From: PALSA-968 sp964387075
GTDB lineage: Bacteria; Bacteroidota; Bacteroidia; B-17B0; Aurantibacillaceae
Direction of reading: 5' to 3'
NCBI GenBank assembly: GCA_964387075.1
Contig: CAYLVB010000006.1
Coordinates: forward strand, 124,001-188,000
Length of the DNA: 64,000 nt
Part shown: one piece after another, positions 34,929 to 43,014 of the stretch
How positions within the stretch are numbered: the first letter of the stretch is position 1
Layout of the letters: each line of letters begins with the position of its first letter
Translations under genes and position numbers: made by a program
The notes under the pieces: model-generated
The model's input: the letters and a program-made list of their open reading frames with translations, nothing else
The model's database searches: none
What the model was told of the DNA's origin: nothing

Positions 34929-36061
34929 TTCAATTGCTTGTAATAGATCAATTTTCTTCCGGCCTGCAAGTTAGGGTGAAAAATGGAAATAAGATCGGCA
35001 AGCACCTGGTCAGGATTGCAGAGGCCGTTCTCCCAATAGGCATTGCCTCCTTTGGGGTTCTGCCAGGCATTATTATTGTAAAGATTCCCGTTCTTAAAAG
35101 CCTTGAACTCGCCATACCGTTTATCAGCGTGTAAAATGTCATTGGCAGAGTTAGAGAGATGGAGATTGATCCAGAAATCGGCATTCAGCGCTTTCTGAAC
35201 TACGTGCTCCATGTTGAGCGCGGTCACATTTACTTTCCCGTTATCCTTCCAGATATAATCCGCTCCCGCGTCGCTGAAGAGCCGCGCCAACGAACTTTTT
35301 CCCCCGGCCACGAACCAGGTATCGTTTGTCTTTAACTCTGTAAAAACGCTTGGTTTGTAGTAACACGTGTCGGCGCTTTGCTTTAAAGCGAGATAATTCT
35401 TCTCTGTGACCGCAAACAGTGAGTCGGCCTTCTTTTCCAAGCCAAAAAAGAGTCCAAACACTTTGATCCACTCGGCCCTTCCCAAAGGATGATCCTCGAA
35501 GTAATCGGCACTGAGCACCGGAACAATATTCGCTTCCAGTAATCTTTTATCCAGGTCGCGGTTCTTATCTCCTCCCGGGTTAACGAACAAGGTTGTTACT
35601 CCGCTCATGAGGGTCTGCTCGATGTTCAACTGGCCGCTCTTGCTTAATTCCTTCACACTTCCTTCGGCATGCAGGTACAAAAGTTGGGCGTTGCAGATGA
35701 AATCCATGTTATCTACCGCCCGTATCTCCTGCAAAACTTCGAGTCGGTTCAAAAAACCCACAAAGACAGAAGTGAGACAGGCCACATCTTTCACCGGGGT
35801 TTTCACAAAAGCATCGGCTTTGCATTCGGGTCTTTGCTCCTTGTACAGCACATAAACCACCGAATCTGTTCTTTCGAAATTGAGGTAAGTAGTGAGAACG
35901 GAATGATCTTTACTCTTTTGGATCTTAAAATAAGAAGCATAGCTGTTTTTCTCCGCAGTGGCTTGCGAAACAGAATTATCCTTCACATCATTTGAACAGG
36001 AAAAGAAGAGAGATCCGACAAAAAGAAAAAGCCCAAAGACCTTCATTCTGTCTTGCTTCAT
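34925..36061 (-). CDS. Substrate-binding lipoprotein of a FecB/BtuF-type importer
   Basis: 378 residues from ATG 36061, which lies one base past the pepA stop; the frame extends ten codons further up but inside pepA. The N-terminus KVFGLFLFVGSLFFSCSN carries a lipobox (LFFSC) with the lipidated cysteine. The body matches the class III periplasmic binding fold of metal-chelate and B12 transporters (PF01497-like), with a helix-rich middle and the terminal GNAYWENGLCNPDQVLADLI segment. It should deliver its ligand to the permease encoded immediately downstream (4-base overlap). Haem, siderophore and cobalamin are all possible. Confidence 0.85.
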   Translation of the reverse strand: MKQDRMKVFGLFLFVGSLFFSCSNDVKDNSVSQATAEKNSYASYFKIQKSKDHSVLTTYLNFERTDSVVYVLYKEQRPECKADAFVKTPVKDVACLTSVFVGFLNRLEVLQEIRAVDNMDFICNAQLLYLHAEGSVKELSKSGQLNIEQTLMSGVTTLFVNPGGDKNRDLDKRLLEANIVPVLSADYFEDHPLGRAEWIKVFGLFFGLEKKADSLFAVTEKNYLALKQSADTCYYKPSVFTELKTNDTWFVAGGKSSLARLFSDAGADYIWKDNGKVNVTALNMEHVVQKALNADFWINLHLSNSANDILHADKRYGEFKAFKNGNLYNNNAWQNPKGGNAYWENGLCNPDQVLADLISIFHPNLQAGRKLIYYKQLK

Positions 36062-36062
36062 T

Positions 36063-37490
36063 TTATTTTGTGATGCCTTTGAAATAATCAAAGATCAAAC
36101 GAATACCAACGCCGGTTCCGCCCTTTCCGCGGTAGCTGTCGCGCATACCGATATAAGCAGGGGCCGCGATATCGAAGTGCATGTATGGGTAATCGGTGAA
36201 TTTCACCAGGAACCTGCCCGCGGTAATTGCGCCACCAATGGGGCCGCCAATGTTCTTCATATCGGCAATATCGCTTTTCAGTAATTCATCATACTCGTCC
36301 CAGAAAGGAAACTCGGCCAAACGCTCGTACACATTCTCTCCGCTTTGTTTCAGACGATTTTTCATTCCTTCGTTTGTGGTACCCATGCAAACCGTTCCGA
36401 AATGTCCTACAGCGGCTGCCGCGGCGCCCGTAAGAGTTGAAAATTCGAATACCGCGGTGGGTTTAAATTTCTTCGCGTAACTTAAAGCGTCGCCCAGGAT
36501 CATACGTCCTTCGGCATCGCTGTTCAGCATTTCCACGGTGCTGCCATCGTACATGGTAATAATATCTCCGGGGGCAAATGCGTTAAAACCCGGACGATTA
36601 TCTGTTGCGGGCACCAGTGCAATTACATGCAGCGGCAATTTTGCTTTCGCGATGGCGTACATCAAACAGCCTACCGCGGCGGCTCCGGCCATATCGCACT
36701 TCATAGTATCCATTCCGGCAGTAGGCTTAATGCTCAATCCACCGGTATCGTACACAACTCCTTTTCCAACTAAAACATAAGGCTGCTTGTTCTTTGCGCC
36801 ACGACCTTTGTATTCCATGATGCTGAAAGTGGGCTCATCCACGCTTCCCGCGTTCACGGAGAGCAATCCTCCCATTTTAAGTGAGGTGATCTTTGCTTTA
36901 TTTAAAACTTCTACGCTGAAACCGGCATCCTTGCCCATTTGCACGAAGGCGTTGGCAAGTCCCTTGGCGTTCAATATATTCACAGGTTCGTTCACCAGGT
37001 CGCGTGCTTTGCACACCGCGTCGGTAACGATCAGTAGTTCGGATAAATGTTTGTTATCTACATCTTTTGCCTGAACGAAAATATTTTCGAGCGTATGTTT
37101 TTCTTTATCGGCTTTACTGCGGTGCTTGATGAACTGGTAATTTCCCAAAAGGATACCCTCCACAAAAGCGAGGGTGAACTTACGCTCCACCTCCGAGGAA
37201 ACGATGACAGACTTTTGTTTATGTCCGTTCAGGGATCCGGTTACGGTATCTGCCATACGGCGCAATACTTCCATTTGGCGGGCGGCACCACGTTTGTCGT
37301 TGGCCAGCACCACGCATACCAGGCGGCTGTATTGGTTAACGGTAACGAGTTTTTTCTCGTCCTTGATCTGTTTCTCAATGTAACCAACCTGTTCGGCACT
37401 TAAGCCGTATTCGTGTTTGTTCTTGAATGACTTTGTGAGGATTACGAGGTTATCTTGTTTTAAGGTAGACGTTTTTGCGATAGCTGCCAT
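36063..37490 (-). CDS. pepA: M17 leucyl aminopeptidase
   Basis: 475 residues. The C-terminal catalytic half holds the M17 signature NSDAEGRMIL (Asp325, Glu327, Arg329) and the other metal and catalytic positions: Lys243 and Asp248 in VGKGVVYDTGG, Lys255, and Asp266 in KCDMAGA. The N-terminal half is the usual oligomerisation domain, less conserved. M17 enzymes are cytoplasmic hexameric dizinc or manganese aminopeptidases removing N-terminal residues from peptides. It is first in an operon with a metal-chelate importer and a TPR sensor, with one base between its stop and the lipoprotein start. Promoter: TACATTTA on the minus strand, 22 bases before ATG. Confidence 0.93.
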   Translation of the reverse strand: MAAIAKTSTLKQDNLVILTKSFKNKHEYGLSAEQVGYIEKQIKDEKKLVTVNQYSRLVCVVLANDKRGAARQMEVLRRMADTVTGSLNGHKQKSVIVSSEVERKFTLAFVEGILLGNYQFIKHRSKADKEKHTLENIFVQAKDVDNKHLSELLIVTDAVCKARDLVNEPVNILNAKGLANAFVQMGKDAGFSVEVLNKAKITSLKMGGLLSVNAGSVDEPTFSIMEYKGRGAKNKQPYVLVGKGVVYDTGGLSIKPTAGMDTMKCDMAGAAAVGCLMYAIAKAKLPLHVIALVPATDNRPGFNAFAPGDIITMYDGSTVEMLNSDAEGRMILGDALSYAKKFKPTAVFEFSTLTGAAAAAVGHFGTVCMGTTNEGMKNRLKQSGENVYERLAEFPFWDEYDELLKSDIADMKNIGGPIGGAITAGRFLVKFTDYPYMHFDIAAPAYIGMRDSYRGKGGTGVGIRLIFDYFKGITK

Positions 37491-37506
37491 AAAAATTGTA
37501 AATTTG
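37474..37506 (+). promoter_or_regulatory. Promoter of mqnC (-33/-7)
   Basis: TTTG (37474-37477), 21 bases, then a perfect TAAATTTG (37499-37506), ending 26 bases before ATG 37533. The -33 element lies inside the first codons of pepA, so the two divergent promoters overlap. Confidence 0.75.
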
Positions 37507-37512
37507 AAGAGC

Positions 37513-37520
37513 TAAATGTA
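37513..37520 (-). promoter_or_regulatory. -7 box of pepA
   Basis: On the minus strand TACATTTA matches TAnnTTTG at 7 of 8 positions, 22 bases before ATG 37490. It is interleaved with the divergent mqnC promoter. Confidence 0.45.
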
Positions 37521-37532
37521 ACGAAATTTTCC

Positions 37533-38660
37533 ATGCAGGTAGATAATCTCCTAAAAAAAGCCCTGAACCTTGAATTTTTGAGTATCGAAGAGGGAGTTTT
37601 CCTGTTTGAGAACGCCCCCCTGAGCGAACTGACCTTTGTTGCCAACGAGATCCGGAAAATAAAAAAAGGAGATACTAAAACCGTTACCTGGATCATTGAC
37701 CGCAATGCAAATACCACCAATGTGTGCATTGCCAACTGCAAGTTTTGCAATTTTTACCGTATCCCGGGGCATGCCGAGAGCTATATCACCAGTATTGATA
37801 CGTATAAAAAGAAAATTGAAGAAACTTTTCGGTATGGGGGCGAGCAATTGCTGTTGCAGGGCGGCCATCATCCCGACCTGGGACTGAGCTATTACGTGGG
37901 TCTTTTCAAGGAGCTGAAGAGCTTATTTCCAAAATTGAAACTGCACGCGCTTGGCCCACCCGAGATCGCGCATATCACCAAACTGGAGAAAAGCACGCAT
38001 ACTGAAGTGCTGAAAGCGCTTATGGAAGCGGGATTGGATTCGTTGCCCGGGGCCGGCGCTGAGATCCTGAACGATCGCGTAAGAAGATTGATCTCGAAAG
38101 GAAAATGTAATGGGCGCGAGTGGCTCGACGTGATGCGCGCTGCGCATCAATTGAACCTTACCACATCGGCTACGATGATGTTCGGACATATCGAGACCAT
38201 TTACGAACGTTTTGAGCATTTGGTGATGCTACGCCAGGTACAAAGCGAGAAACCCGCGCAGGCCAAAGGGTTTTTGGCTTTTATTCCCTGGCCTTTCCAG
38301 GATGAGGGAACGCTTTTGAACCGTTTGAAGAATATCCGCAACCAGGTAACATCCGAAGAATATGTGCGCATGCTGGCCTTGAGCCGCATCATGCTGCCGA
38401 ACATTGAGAATATCCAGGCCTCGTGGCTCACCGTTGGTAAAGAGACCGCTCAATTGTGTTTACATGCCGGTGCCAATGATTTTGGTTCAATCATGATCGA
38501 GGAGAATGTGGTTTCTGCAGCCGGTGCGCCGCATCGTTTTACTTACAAGACCATACAGACAGCTATAGAAGAAGCCGGTTTTACTCCGCAACTACGCACC
38601 CAGCAATACGAGTTCCGCGAATTACCTGCTAACATTGAGGAACAGGTGATCAACTACTAA
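37533..38660 (+). CDS. mqnC: Cyclic dehypoxanthinyl futalosine synthase
   Basis: MqnC is the radical-SAM enzyme that cyclises dehypoxanthine futalosine in the futalosine route to menaquinone. The 375 residues contain the cluster motif CIANCKFC (Cys65, 69, 72, the CxxxCxxC pattern) in the family context RNANTTNVCIANCKFCNFYR, then GGEQLLLQGGHHPDLG and DSLPGAGAEIL, all characteristic. This implies that the organism makes menaquinone without the classical Men pathway, but mqnA, B and D are not in the window. Divergent from pepA with a perfect promoter. A DUF218 gene follows after three bases and is probably co-transcribed. Cytoplasmic. Confidence 0.93.
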   Translation: MQVDNLLKKALNLEFLSIEEGVFLFENAPLSELTFVANEIRKIKKGDTKTVTWIIDRNANTTNVCIANCKFCNFYRIPGHAESYITSIDTYKKKIEETFRYGGEQLLLQGGHHPDLGLSYYVGLFKELKSLFPKLKLHALGPPEIAHITKLEKSTHTEVLKALMEAGLDSLPGAGAEILNDRVRRLISKGKCNGREWLDVMRAAHQLNLTTSATMMFGHIETIYERFEHLVMLRQVQSEKPAQAKGFLAFIPWPFQDEGTLLNRLKNIRNQVTSEEYVRMLALSRIMLPNIENIQASWLTVGKETAQLCLHAGANDFGSIMIEENVVSAAGAPHRFTYKTIQTAIEEAGFTPQLRTQQYEFRELPANIEEQVINY

Positions 38661-38663
38661 TTC

Positions 38664-39374
38664 ATGAGCGTAACCGCAACCCCGATAAGCGAACGCTGGC
38701 CTTCTATCCTAAGGTATTTATTGGGAACATCGGGCTCTTTCGCACTGCTGTTCCTGGTCCTGAGCTTCACCGATATCCCCTATTACGCTTATCATTATCT
38801 GGGAACCTGCAACTCAAAAACCTATCGCGAACCGCAGCTCATCGTATTATTGGGTGGAGGCGGAATGCCCAGCCCGGACGGGTTCATGCGCACCTATTAT
38901 ACTGCTCTCGCCGCGCAAAAATATCCACAGGCTAAAATAATCATCGCTTTACCGCGCAACGAGAATGACAGCCTTGAGCAATTGCAACTGATGGCCGATG
39001 AGCTCATCAGGCATGGCGTTGACAGTTGCCGCATCCTTTTTGAACCGGAGGGATTTAATACGCATTCACAAGCTGAAAATATCGCCGCGAATTATGGCGG
39101 GGCGGTCTCCACGGTCCTACTCGTCACATCTCCGGAGCACATGTACCGTTCGGTCAGTACATTCAAAAAAGCCGGGTTTGCGCACGTAAGTGGCGTCGCC
39201 ACATTTGAAAGGCCGCCCGATGAAGAAAAGATAAAAGACAGCGAAAGTTCATCGGACACACGCGTGAAAAGCGTGGATCTGCGCTACAACATGTGGAGCT
39301 ATATGCATTACGAACTTTTGGTATTAAAAGAATACTGCGCGATCAGCTATTACTGGATAAAGGGCTGGATATAG
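38664..39374 (+). CDS. DUF218 (YdcF/SanA/ElyC-like) membrane protein
   Basis: 236 residues. One N-terminal membrane helix (about 17-37, LGTSGSFALLFLVLSF) anchors a periplasmic DUF218 domain: IVLLGGGGMPSPDG, TYYTALAAQKYPQAKIIIAL, EPEGFNTHSQAENIA and VLLVTSPEHMYRSVSTFKKA. These are the hallmarks of the YdcF/SanA/ElyC group, linked in other bacteria to envelope and lipid-carrier metabolism; the exact reaction is unknown. It starts three bases after mqnC and shares its transcript. No terminator is seen after it. Confidence 0.8.
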   Translation: MSVTATPISERWPSILRYLLGTSGSFALLFLVLSFTDIPYYAYHYLGTCNSKTYREPQLIVLLGGGGMPSPDGFMRTYYTALAAQKYPQAKIIIALPRNENDSLEQLQLMADELIRHGVDSCRILFEPEGFNTHSQAENIAANYGGAVSTVLLVTSPEHMYRSVSTFKKAGFAHVSGVATFERPPDEEKIKDSESSSDTRVKSVDLRYNMWSYMHYELLVLKEYCAISYYWIKGWI

Positions 39375-39408
39375 TTGTATGCAGCAAAGCCTCTTACATT
39401 TCTTTTAT

Positions 39409-39416
39409 TACATTTG
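39409..39416 (+). promoter_or_regulatory. -7 box of the small secreted protein gene
   Basis: TACATTTG is a perfect match ending 4 bases before ATG 39421, the same spacing as at selD, so transcription probably starts at or next to the ATG. Confidence 0.6.
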
Positions 39417-39420
39417 AGCG

Positions 39421-39828
39421 ATGAAAAGATTTCTTGTTTTACTGCTCACAACTTTCTCTTTTAGCGCCTATTCGCAGGGATGCGAAAAAGGCTGCGCGAA
39501 GATCACCAAGACCGAACCTACTACCATCAAAGGCATTAAACCCGACCGGGCGCTTTTGATCTTTAAATTTCTTGGGCCGAATAACAAGCCGGCGAGAACG
39601 ATGATAAAGATCGTGGTTGATAATGACACGGTTTATCCTGTGATCGATAAGAACGGAACAACCAAGATCACTTCGAAGCCGGGTCCGCATAAATTAAAGT
39701 TCAAGGGTCCTTATTGGTATACCGTGAAAACCGACGTAACGCTAAAATCAAAACTTACTTATTATATCAATGTAAAATTCGAGTCGCAGGAATTGATCGG
39801 CGGAAAACGAGAGAAGGATAAGGATTGA
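39421..39828 (+). CDS. Small secreted protein of unknown function
   Basis: 135 residues. A signal peptide (MKRFLVLLLTTFSFSAYSQG) is followed by a cysteine pair (CEKGC) and a basic, beta-strand-rich body with regular hydrophobic alternation (ALLIFKFLG, IKIVVDNDTVYPVID, HKLKFKGPYWYTVKTDVTL, YYINVKFES), which suggests a single small beta-sandwich. The C-terminal tail is highly charged. I recognise no family. It has its own near-leaderless promoter, and its stop abuts the stop of the convergent gene with no base between them. Confidence 0.7.
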   Translation: MKRFLVLLLTTFSFSAYSQGCEKGCAKITKTEPTTIKGIKPDRALLIFKFLGPNNKPARTMIKIVVDNDTVYPVIDKNGTTKITSKPGPHKLKFKGPYWYTVKTDVTLKSKLTYYINVKFESQELIGGKREKDKD

Positions 39829-40947
39829 TCAGGCTGTCCTGTCCGCGCCTGCCTTTATATGCTCGGTGCGTTGGCGGGCAGGTTTGCGAATAAAGAAGTT
39901 CAGCAGTAAGAATAAGGTCAGCAGATAAAGTGCGGCCATTACCCTGTCGGGCGTTTCCCGCGAAGTATAATAAGCCGGCACGAAGAGGTTTATCACCACT
40001 AATAAAACAAGGAGTATAATTTCTCCTGCTCCGAATTTTTTAATGACCGCCTCTTTTATTCCGCTCCGGTCCTTGAGCCACAAATAAAAGAAGTACAAAA
40101 GCACCAGCGCGCCTATCTTAAAAGGAATGTGCTTGAAGCGGGAGAGATGTATATATATCGTATTAAGTCCATTTTTTATTGCGCTTACAACCGAAGGTTC
40201 AGGAAGGGCCGATTCGCGAAATGCGAGTCCCGGAGAAAGCGCCCCGATGAGCAGCGAGAGCAATATAAAAATGCAGATGAGCAGGTGTGATGTACCTATC
40301 TTTTTCCGTGCACGTGATCCAAACGCGAGGAAAGCCGAAATGAAAAAACAGCTCAGTGCGTTCGTTTCCGACAATCCCCCAATGAAAAAGGCCAGGAGGA
40401 CGATGGGTACATACTGAAGGCTTTTGTTACCCGCTGCATATAAAAAGCCGTAAAGCCAGAAAATAAGCATGTACGAAAAGAGATAAAGCACACAGGAAGG
40501 CTCCCAATACCAAACCTCAACCCTTCCATCAAAAAAGAACCAATAAAAAATGGCGGTAAAAAAGAAGGCCGCGATATACGAGAGCGATTTCTTTATTGTT
40601 GTGTTAGAAAAATAAGACACTATGCTCCGCAGAAAGAAAGCGAGAGAAAGAACAAAAAGTAAAAGCTGAGTGATCTGCGCCACCCAATACATTCCTGCCT
40701 TCAATCCCAATGCAGAGAAAATTGGGAAGCACAACGCGTTGCAGAACCAGCGCCCGTTGATGTTTGCGTAAAAGAACTGCATGTATTCGGCAAATCCATG
40801 CGCCCGTGTACGGCTGATGTACAAAAAGTCATCGGGCATAAAAAGATACCAGGATGTATTGTAAAAGAAAACGGCCAGCATGGCCAAACCGGAAAAAAGT
40901 AAAATGAATTGTAAGTTCTTCGTGTTCAAAAAACGATCAGAAGTCAT
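39829..40947 (-). CDS. Polytopic membrane protein (DUF6056/GT-C-like)
   Basis: 372 residues from ATG 40947; the frame is open to 40983, but ATG 40947 (MTSDRF) overlaps the upstream stop by 11 bases as a coupled start. About ten hydrophobic helices. The first loop has MPDDFLYISR and then NGRWFCN, a layout seen in DUF6056 and other GT-C-like proteins in which early acidic residues could be catalytic. Function is unknown; glycolipid or envelope glycan assembly is a guess. Translationally coupled to the LysM-containing protein. Confidence 0.6.
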   Translation of the reverse strand: MTSDRFLNTKNLQFILLFSGLAMLAVFFYNTSWYLFMPDDFLYISRTRAHGFAEYMQFFYANINGRWFCNALCFPIFSALGLKAGMYWVAQITQLLLFVLSLAFFLRSIVSYFSNTTIKKSLSYIAAFFFTAIFYWFFFDGRVEVWYWEPSCVLYLFSYMLIFWLYGFLYAAGNKSLQYVPIVLLAFFIGGLSETNALSCFFISAFLAFGSRARKKIGTSHLLICIFILLSLLIGALSPGLAFRESALPEPSVVSAIKNGLNTIYIHLSRFKHIPFKIGALVLLYFFYLWLKDRSGIKEAVIKKFGAGEIILLVLLVVINLFVPAYYTSRETPDRVMAALYLLTLFLLLNFFIRKPARQRTEHIKAGADRTA

Positions 40948-41782
40948 AATCCTTAAAGTCTTTGGTGAACTCGGCGTCATCAAAAACAGGATTTACCTGT
41001 ACGTTGTAATAATCGTATTGCTCGTACAGCCCTTTCTCATCAAATACACGAACGCCTATCGGCAGGAAGTTCTTTTTATCAATATATAACAGCACATATT
41101 TGGCATAAGCTGTAGGTACCTTGATCACCTGCCCGGCTTTCACATCCCTGTAACCGTCAACCTTAGGTTTGTTTAGTGCCAGTATTTTGAACTCTCCAAC
41201 AAACAGTTTACGCGCAATGGTGATCAGGGTCTCGCCTTTCTGCACGGTATAATCTGCGGTGCCGTAATCCTTGTTATTGATGATGATCTTGTAACACAAA
41301 CGACCATTAATGGTCTCTTCGCCGTCGGGGATGAAATACTGGTCGAACCTATCGCTGCTTTTTTTCACATTGGCATCGATGATAGAACCGAAATAATCGA
41401 ACCCCGCTTCGTGAATGGTATGGTGCTGGTCCTGGCGCATCAAAGAACCGGTGGGATCCAGGTATAAATTGATATAGGGAAATGAATTAGGGTTCACCAG
41501 CGCATCTCCTCCATGCATACCCTCCACCCATAAAACCTCTATACCCTTGGCATTGAGGTAAAGCTTACGGGGTTTACGGTTAAGTTTTACCGAAGAGCCG
41601 AACAGGTTGTATTTTTTCTCGATCCGTTCAACCAGTTTCAGGTCATACTTAAGTCCTTTTACCTCAGCTACTGCTTTCACCATTTTATCCAACACTTCGC
41701 GGCAGCCCAGGTTGTTGGTGCGAAAGGAAAGGAGCACCGTAAGGCTACAGAAAAAAAGGCTGTATTTGAGTATTTTTTTCAA
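40937..41782 (-). CDS. DUF1571-like secreted protein with internal LysM domain
   Basis: About 281 residues from TTG 41782, which begins a proper signal peptide (KKILKYSLFFCSLTVLLSF). A TTG four codons further up (41794) lies in the -7 box. The body resembles DUF1571 (LVERIEKKYNLFGSSVKLNR, PRKLYLNAKGIEVLWVEG, LMRQDQHHTIHEAGFDYFG, YDYYNVQVNPVFDDAEFTKD). A LysM peptidoglycan-binding module (YTVQKGETLITIARKL ... VKAGQVIKVP) is inserted between residues of about 175 and 225, after which the DUF1571-like strands resume. It is probably a periplasmic wall-associated protein. Its stop overlaps the start of the next membrane protein gene. Family assignment is moderate; the LysM is clear. Confidence 0.7.
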   Translation of the reverse strand: MKKILKYSLFFCSLTVLLSFRTNNLGCREVLDKMVKAVAEVKGLKYDLKLVERIEKKYNLFGSSVKLNRKPRKLYLNAKGIEVLWVEGMHGGDALVNPNSFPYINLYLDPTGSLMRQDQHHTIHEAGFDYFGSIIDANVKKSSDRFDQYFIPDGEETINGRLCYKIIINNKDYGTADYTVQKGETLITIARKLFVGEFKILALNKPKVDGYRDVKAGQVIKVPTAYAKYVLLYIDKKNFLPIGVRVFDEKGLYEQYDYYNVQVNPVFDDAEFTKDFKDYDF

Positions 41783-41791
41783 AACGCAGCC

Positions 41792-41799
41792 CAAAGGTA
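41792..41799 (-). promoter_or_regulatory. -7 box of the LysM protein gene
   Basis: On the minus strand TACCTTTG is a perfect TAnnTTTG match ending 9 bases before TTG 41782. Confidence 0.6.
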
Positions 41800-41858
41800 C
41801 TCATTAAAATTTATTAAATTTTTTTTTGTGCGTGTAGTCAAAAAAGCAGCAAAAAGTG

Positions 41859-41866
41859 TACATTCG
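41859..41866 (+). promoter_or_regulatory. Possible -7 box of the HU-CCDC81/SPOR gene
   Basis: TACATTCG matches TAnnTTTG at 7 of 8 positions and ends 6 bases before GTG 41873. If used, it excludes the upstream GTG 41828. Confidence 0.35.
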
Positions 41867-41872
41867 CAGGAA

Positions 41873-42913
41873 GTGGAAAACCTTGGTTTTTACATCAGTG
41901 AATTGCTGAGCGAGCATGATTGCGTGATCGTGCCGGGCTTTGGCGGCTTTGTAGCTAGGCCGGCCCCTGCGTATTTCTCAAAGGCGGGCAATATGCTCAT
42001 GCCTCCTGGAAAATCGCTGGTATTCAATAAGAATCTCGATAACAGCGATGGCCTTTTGGCACATCATATCTCCCAAAAACTGGCCATTTCTTACAAGGAA
42101 GCAAGTACCCAAATAGAACAATGGGTATTCAATGCAAAAAGACAGCTGGAGCTTCAAAAACGCCTGGAACTGGAGAAGACCGGAGTGCTCTATTACAGTC
42201 CCGAGAATACCCTGCTTTTTGAACCCGCGGCGAGCAGTAATCACCAGGTAAGTTCTTTTGGTTTGGTTCCTGTAAAGGCTGTAAAATTGGTTTTGGAGAC
42301 AGAACCCAAAACGATAGAAGAAAAGATCTATCGCCAGGCCGAAGCGAAGAGCCGGGGTTCGAGGACCGTTGCACGGATCAGCGTGATCGTTTCATCCACG
42401 CTACTTTTTATGTTCCTTTTATTCATAACCGCCAAACAGCTCCCTATCAGCAACGCGCTTGCTTCACTGAATCCTTTTGCAAATAAAGAGTCGGGTTACA
42501 AAATAAAAAATTACGAATTAAATAAGCTTGCTTCTTCTATCACTTCAAAGGCTGCAGGCGAAATAAAGAATAATATCACACTGAAGGCGGCCGAAAACTC
42601 AAGGGTTTTCGTGATCGCTGATACAGTAAGCAGCGATAAAACAAAGGTCATTAAACCGATCAAGTCCTTTTCGGGCAATACGGAGTTCAATAGCCCTTTC
42701 CAGATCGTGGTAGGTTGTTTTGCGGTTGAGGGGAATGCACATAAGCTCATTCACCAGCTTGCAAAAGACGGCATTCCGGCAGGAATAAGTGGCCGTAATC
42801 CTCGTGGACTTTATGTAGTTAGCCTGGCAGGCTTCACCACCGAATCTCTTGCAAGGGTTAAGCTCGACCAGGTGAAACAACGCTTTCCTTCAGCCTGGAT
42901 ATTGGTTAAATAG
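41873..42913 (+). CDS. HU-CCDC81 and SPOR domain protein
   Basis: 346 residues from GTG 41873 or 361 from GTG 41828. Family members start just before the conserved LGFYISELLSEHDCVIVPGF, which favours the shorter form. Two prokaryotic CCDC81-type HU-like domains (about residues 1-60 and 60-130; the first holds CVIVPGFGGF) precede a linker, one transmembrane helix (VIVSSTLLFMFLLFITA) and a C-terminal SPOR domain (FQIVVGCFAVEGNAHKLIHQ ... AWILVK) that binds denuded peptidoglycan at division sites. In Bacteroidetes such proteins are thought to link a cytoplasmic HU-like module with the septal wall. The gene is divergent from the LysM protein, so both may serve the cell wall. Confidence 0.85.
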   Translation: MENLGFYISELLSEHDCVIVPGFGGFVARPAPAYFSKAGNMLMPPGKSLVFNKNLDNSDGLLAHHISQKLAISYKEASTQIEQWVFNAKRQLELQKRLELEKTGVLYYSPENTLLFEPAASSNHQVSSFGLVPVKAVKLVLETEPKTIEEKIYRQAEAKSRGSRTVARISVIVSSTLLFMFLLFITAKQLPISNALASLNPFANKESGYKIKNYELNKLASSITSKAAGEIKNNITLKAAENSRVFVIADTVSSDKTKVIKPIKSFSGNTEFNSPFQIVVGCFAVEGNAHKLIHQLAKDGIPAGISGRNPRGLYVVSLAGFTTESLARVKLDQVKQRFPSAWILVK

Positions 42914-42967
42914 TTCATTCTTTACCCCGTTGTTAATTGGGGTTAATATCTTTTTCATCGAATTTCC

Positions 42968-42998
42968 TTTGTTTTTGTCCTGTTAATTAGTACATTAG
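42968..42998 (+). promoter_or_regulatory. Promoter of the first giant adhesin gene (-33/-7)
   Basis: TTTG (42968-42971), exactly 19 bases, then TACATTAG (42991-42998, 7 of 8 match), ending 16 bases before ATG 43015. Confidence 0.65.
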
Positions 42999-43014
42999 GT
43001 AGTTATTTAAACCT

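Noticed and set aside
42920..42955. Terminator after the HU-CCDC81/SPOR gene
   Set aside because: Only a 5-bp accccg/ggggt stem with a 10-base loop and an interrupted T-run; too weak to list.
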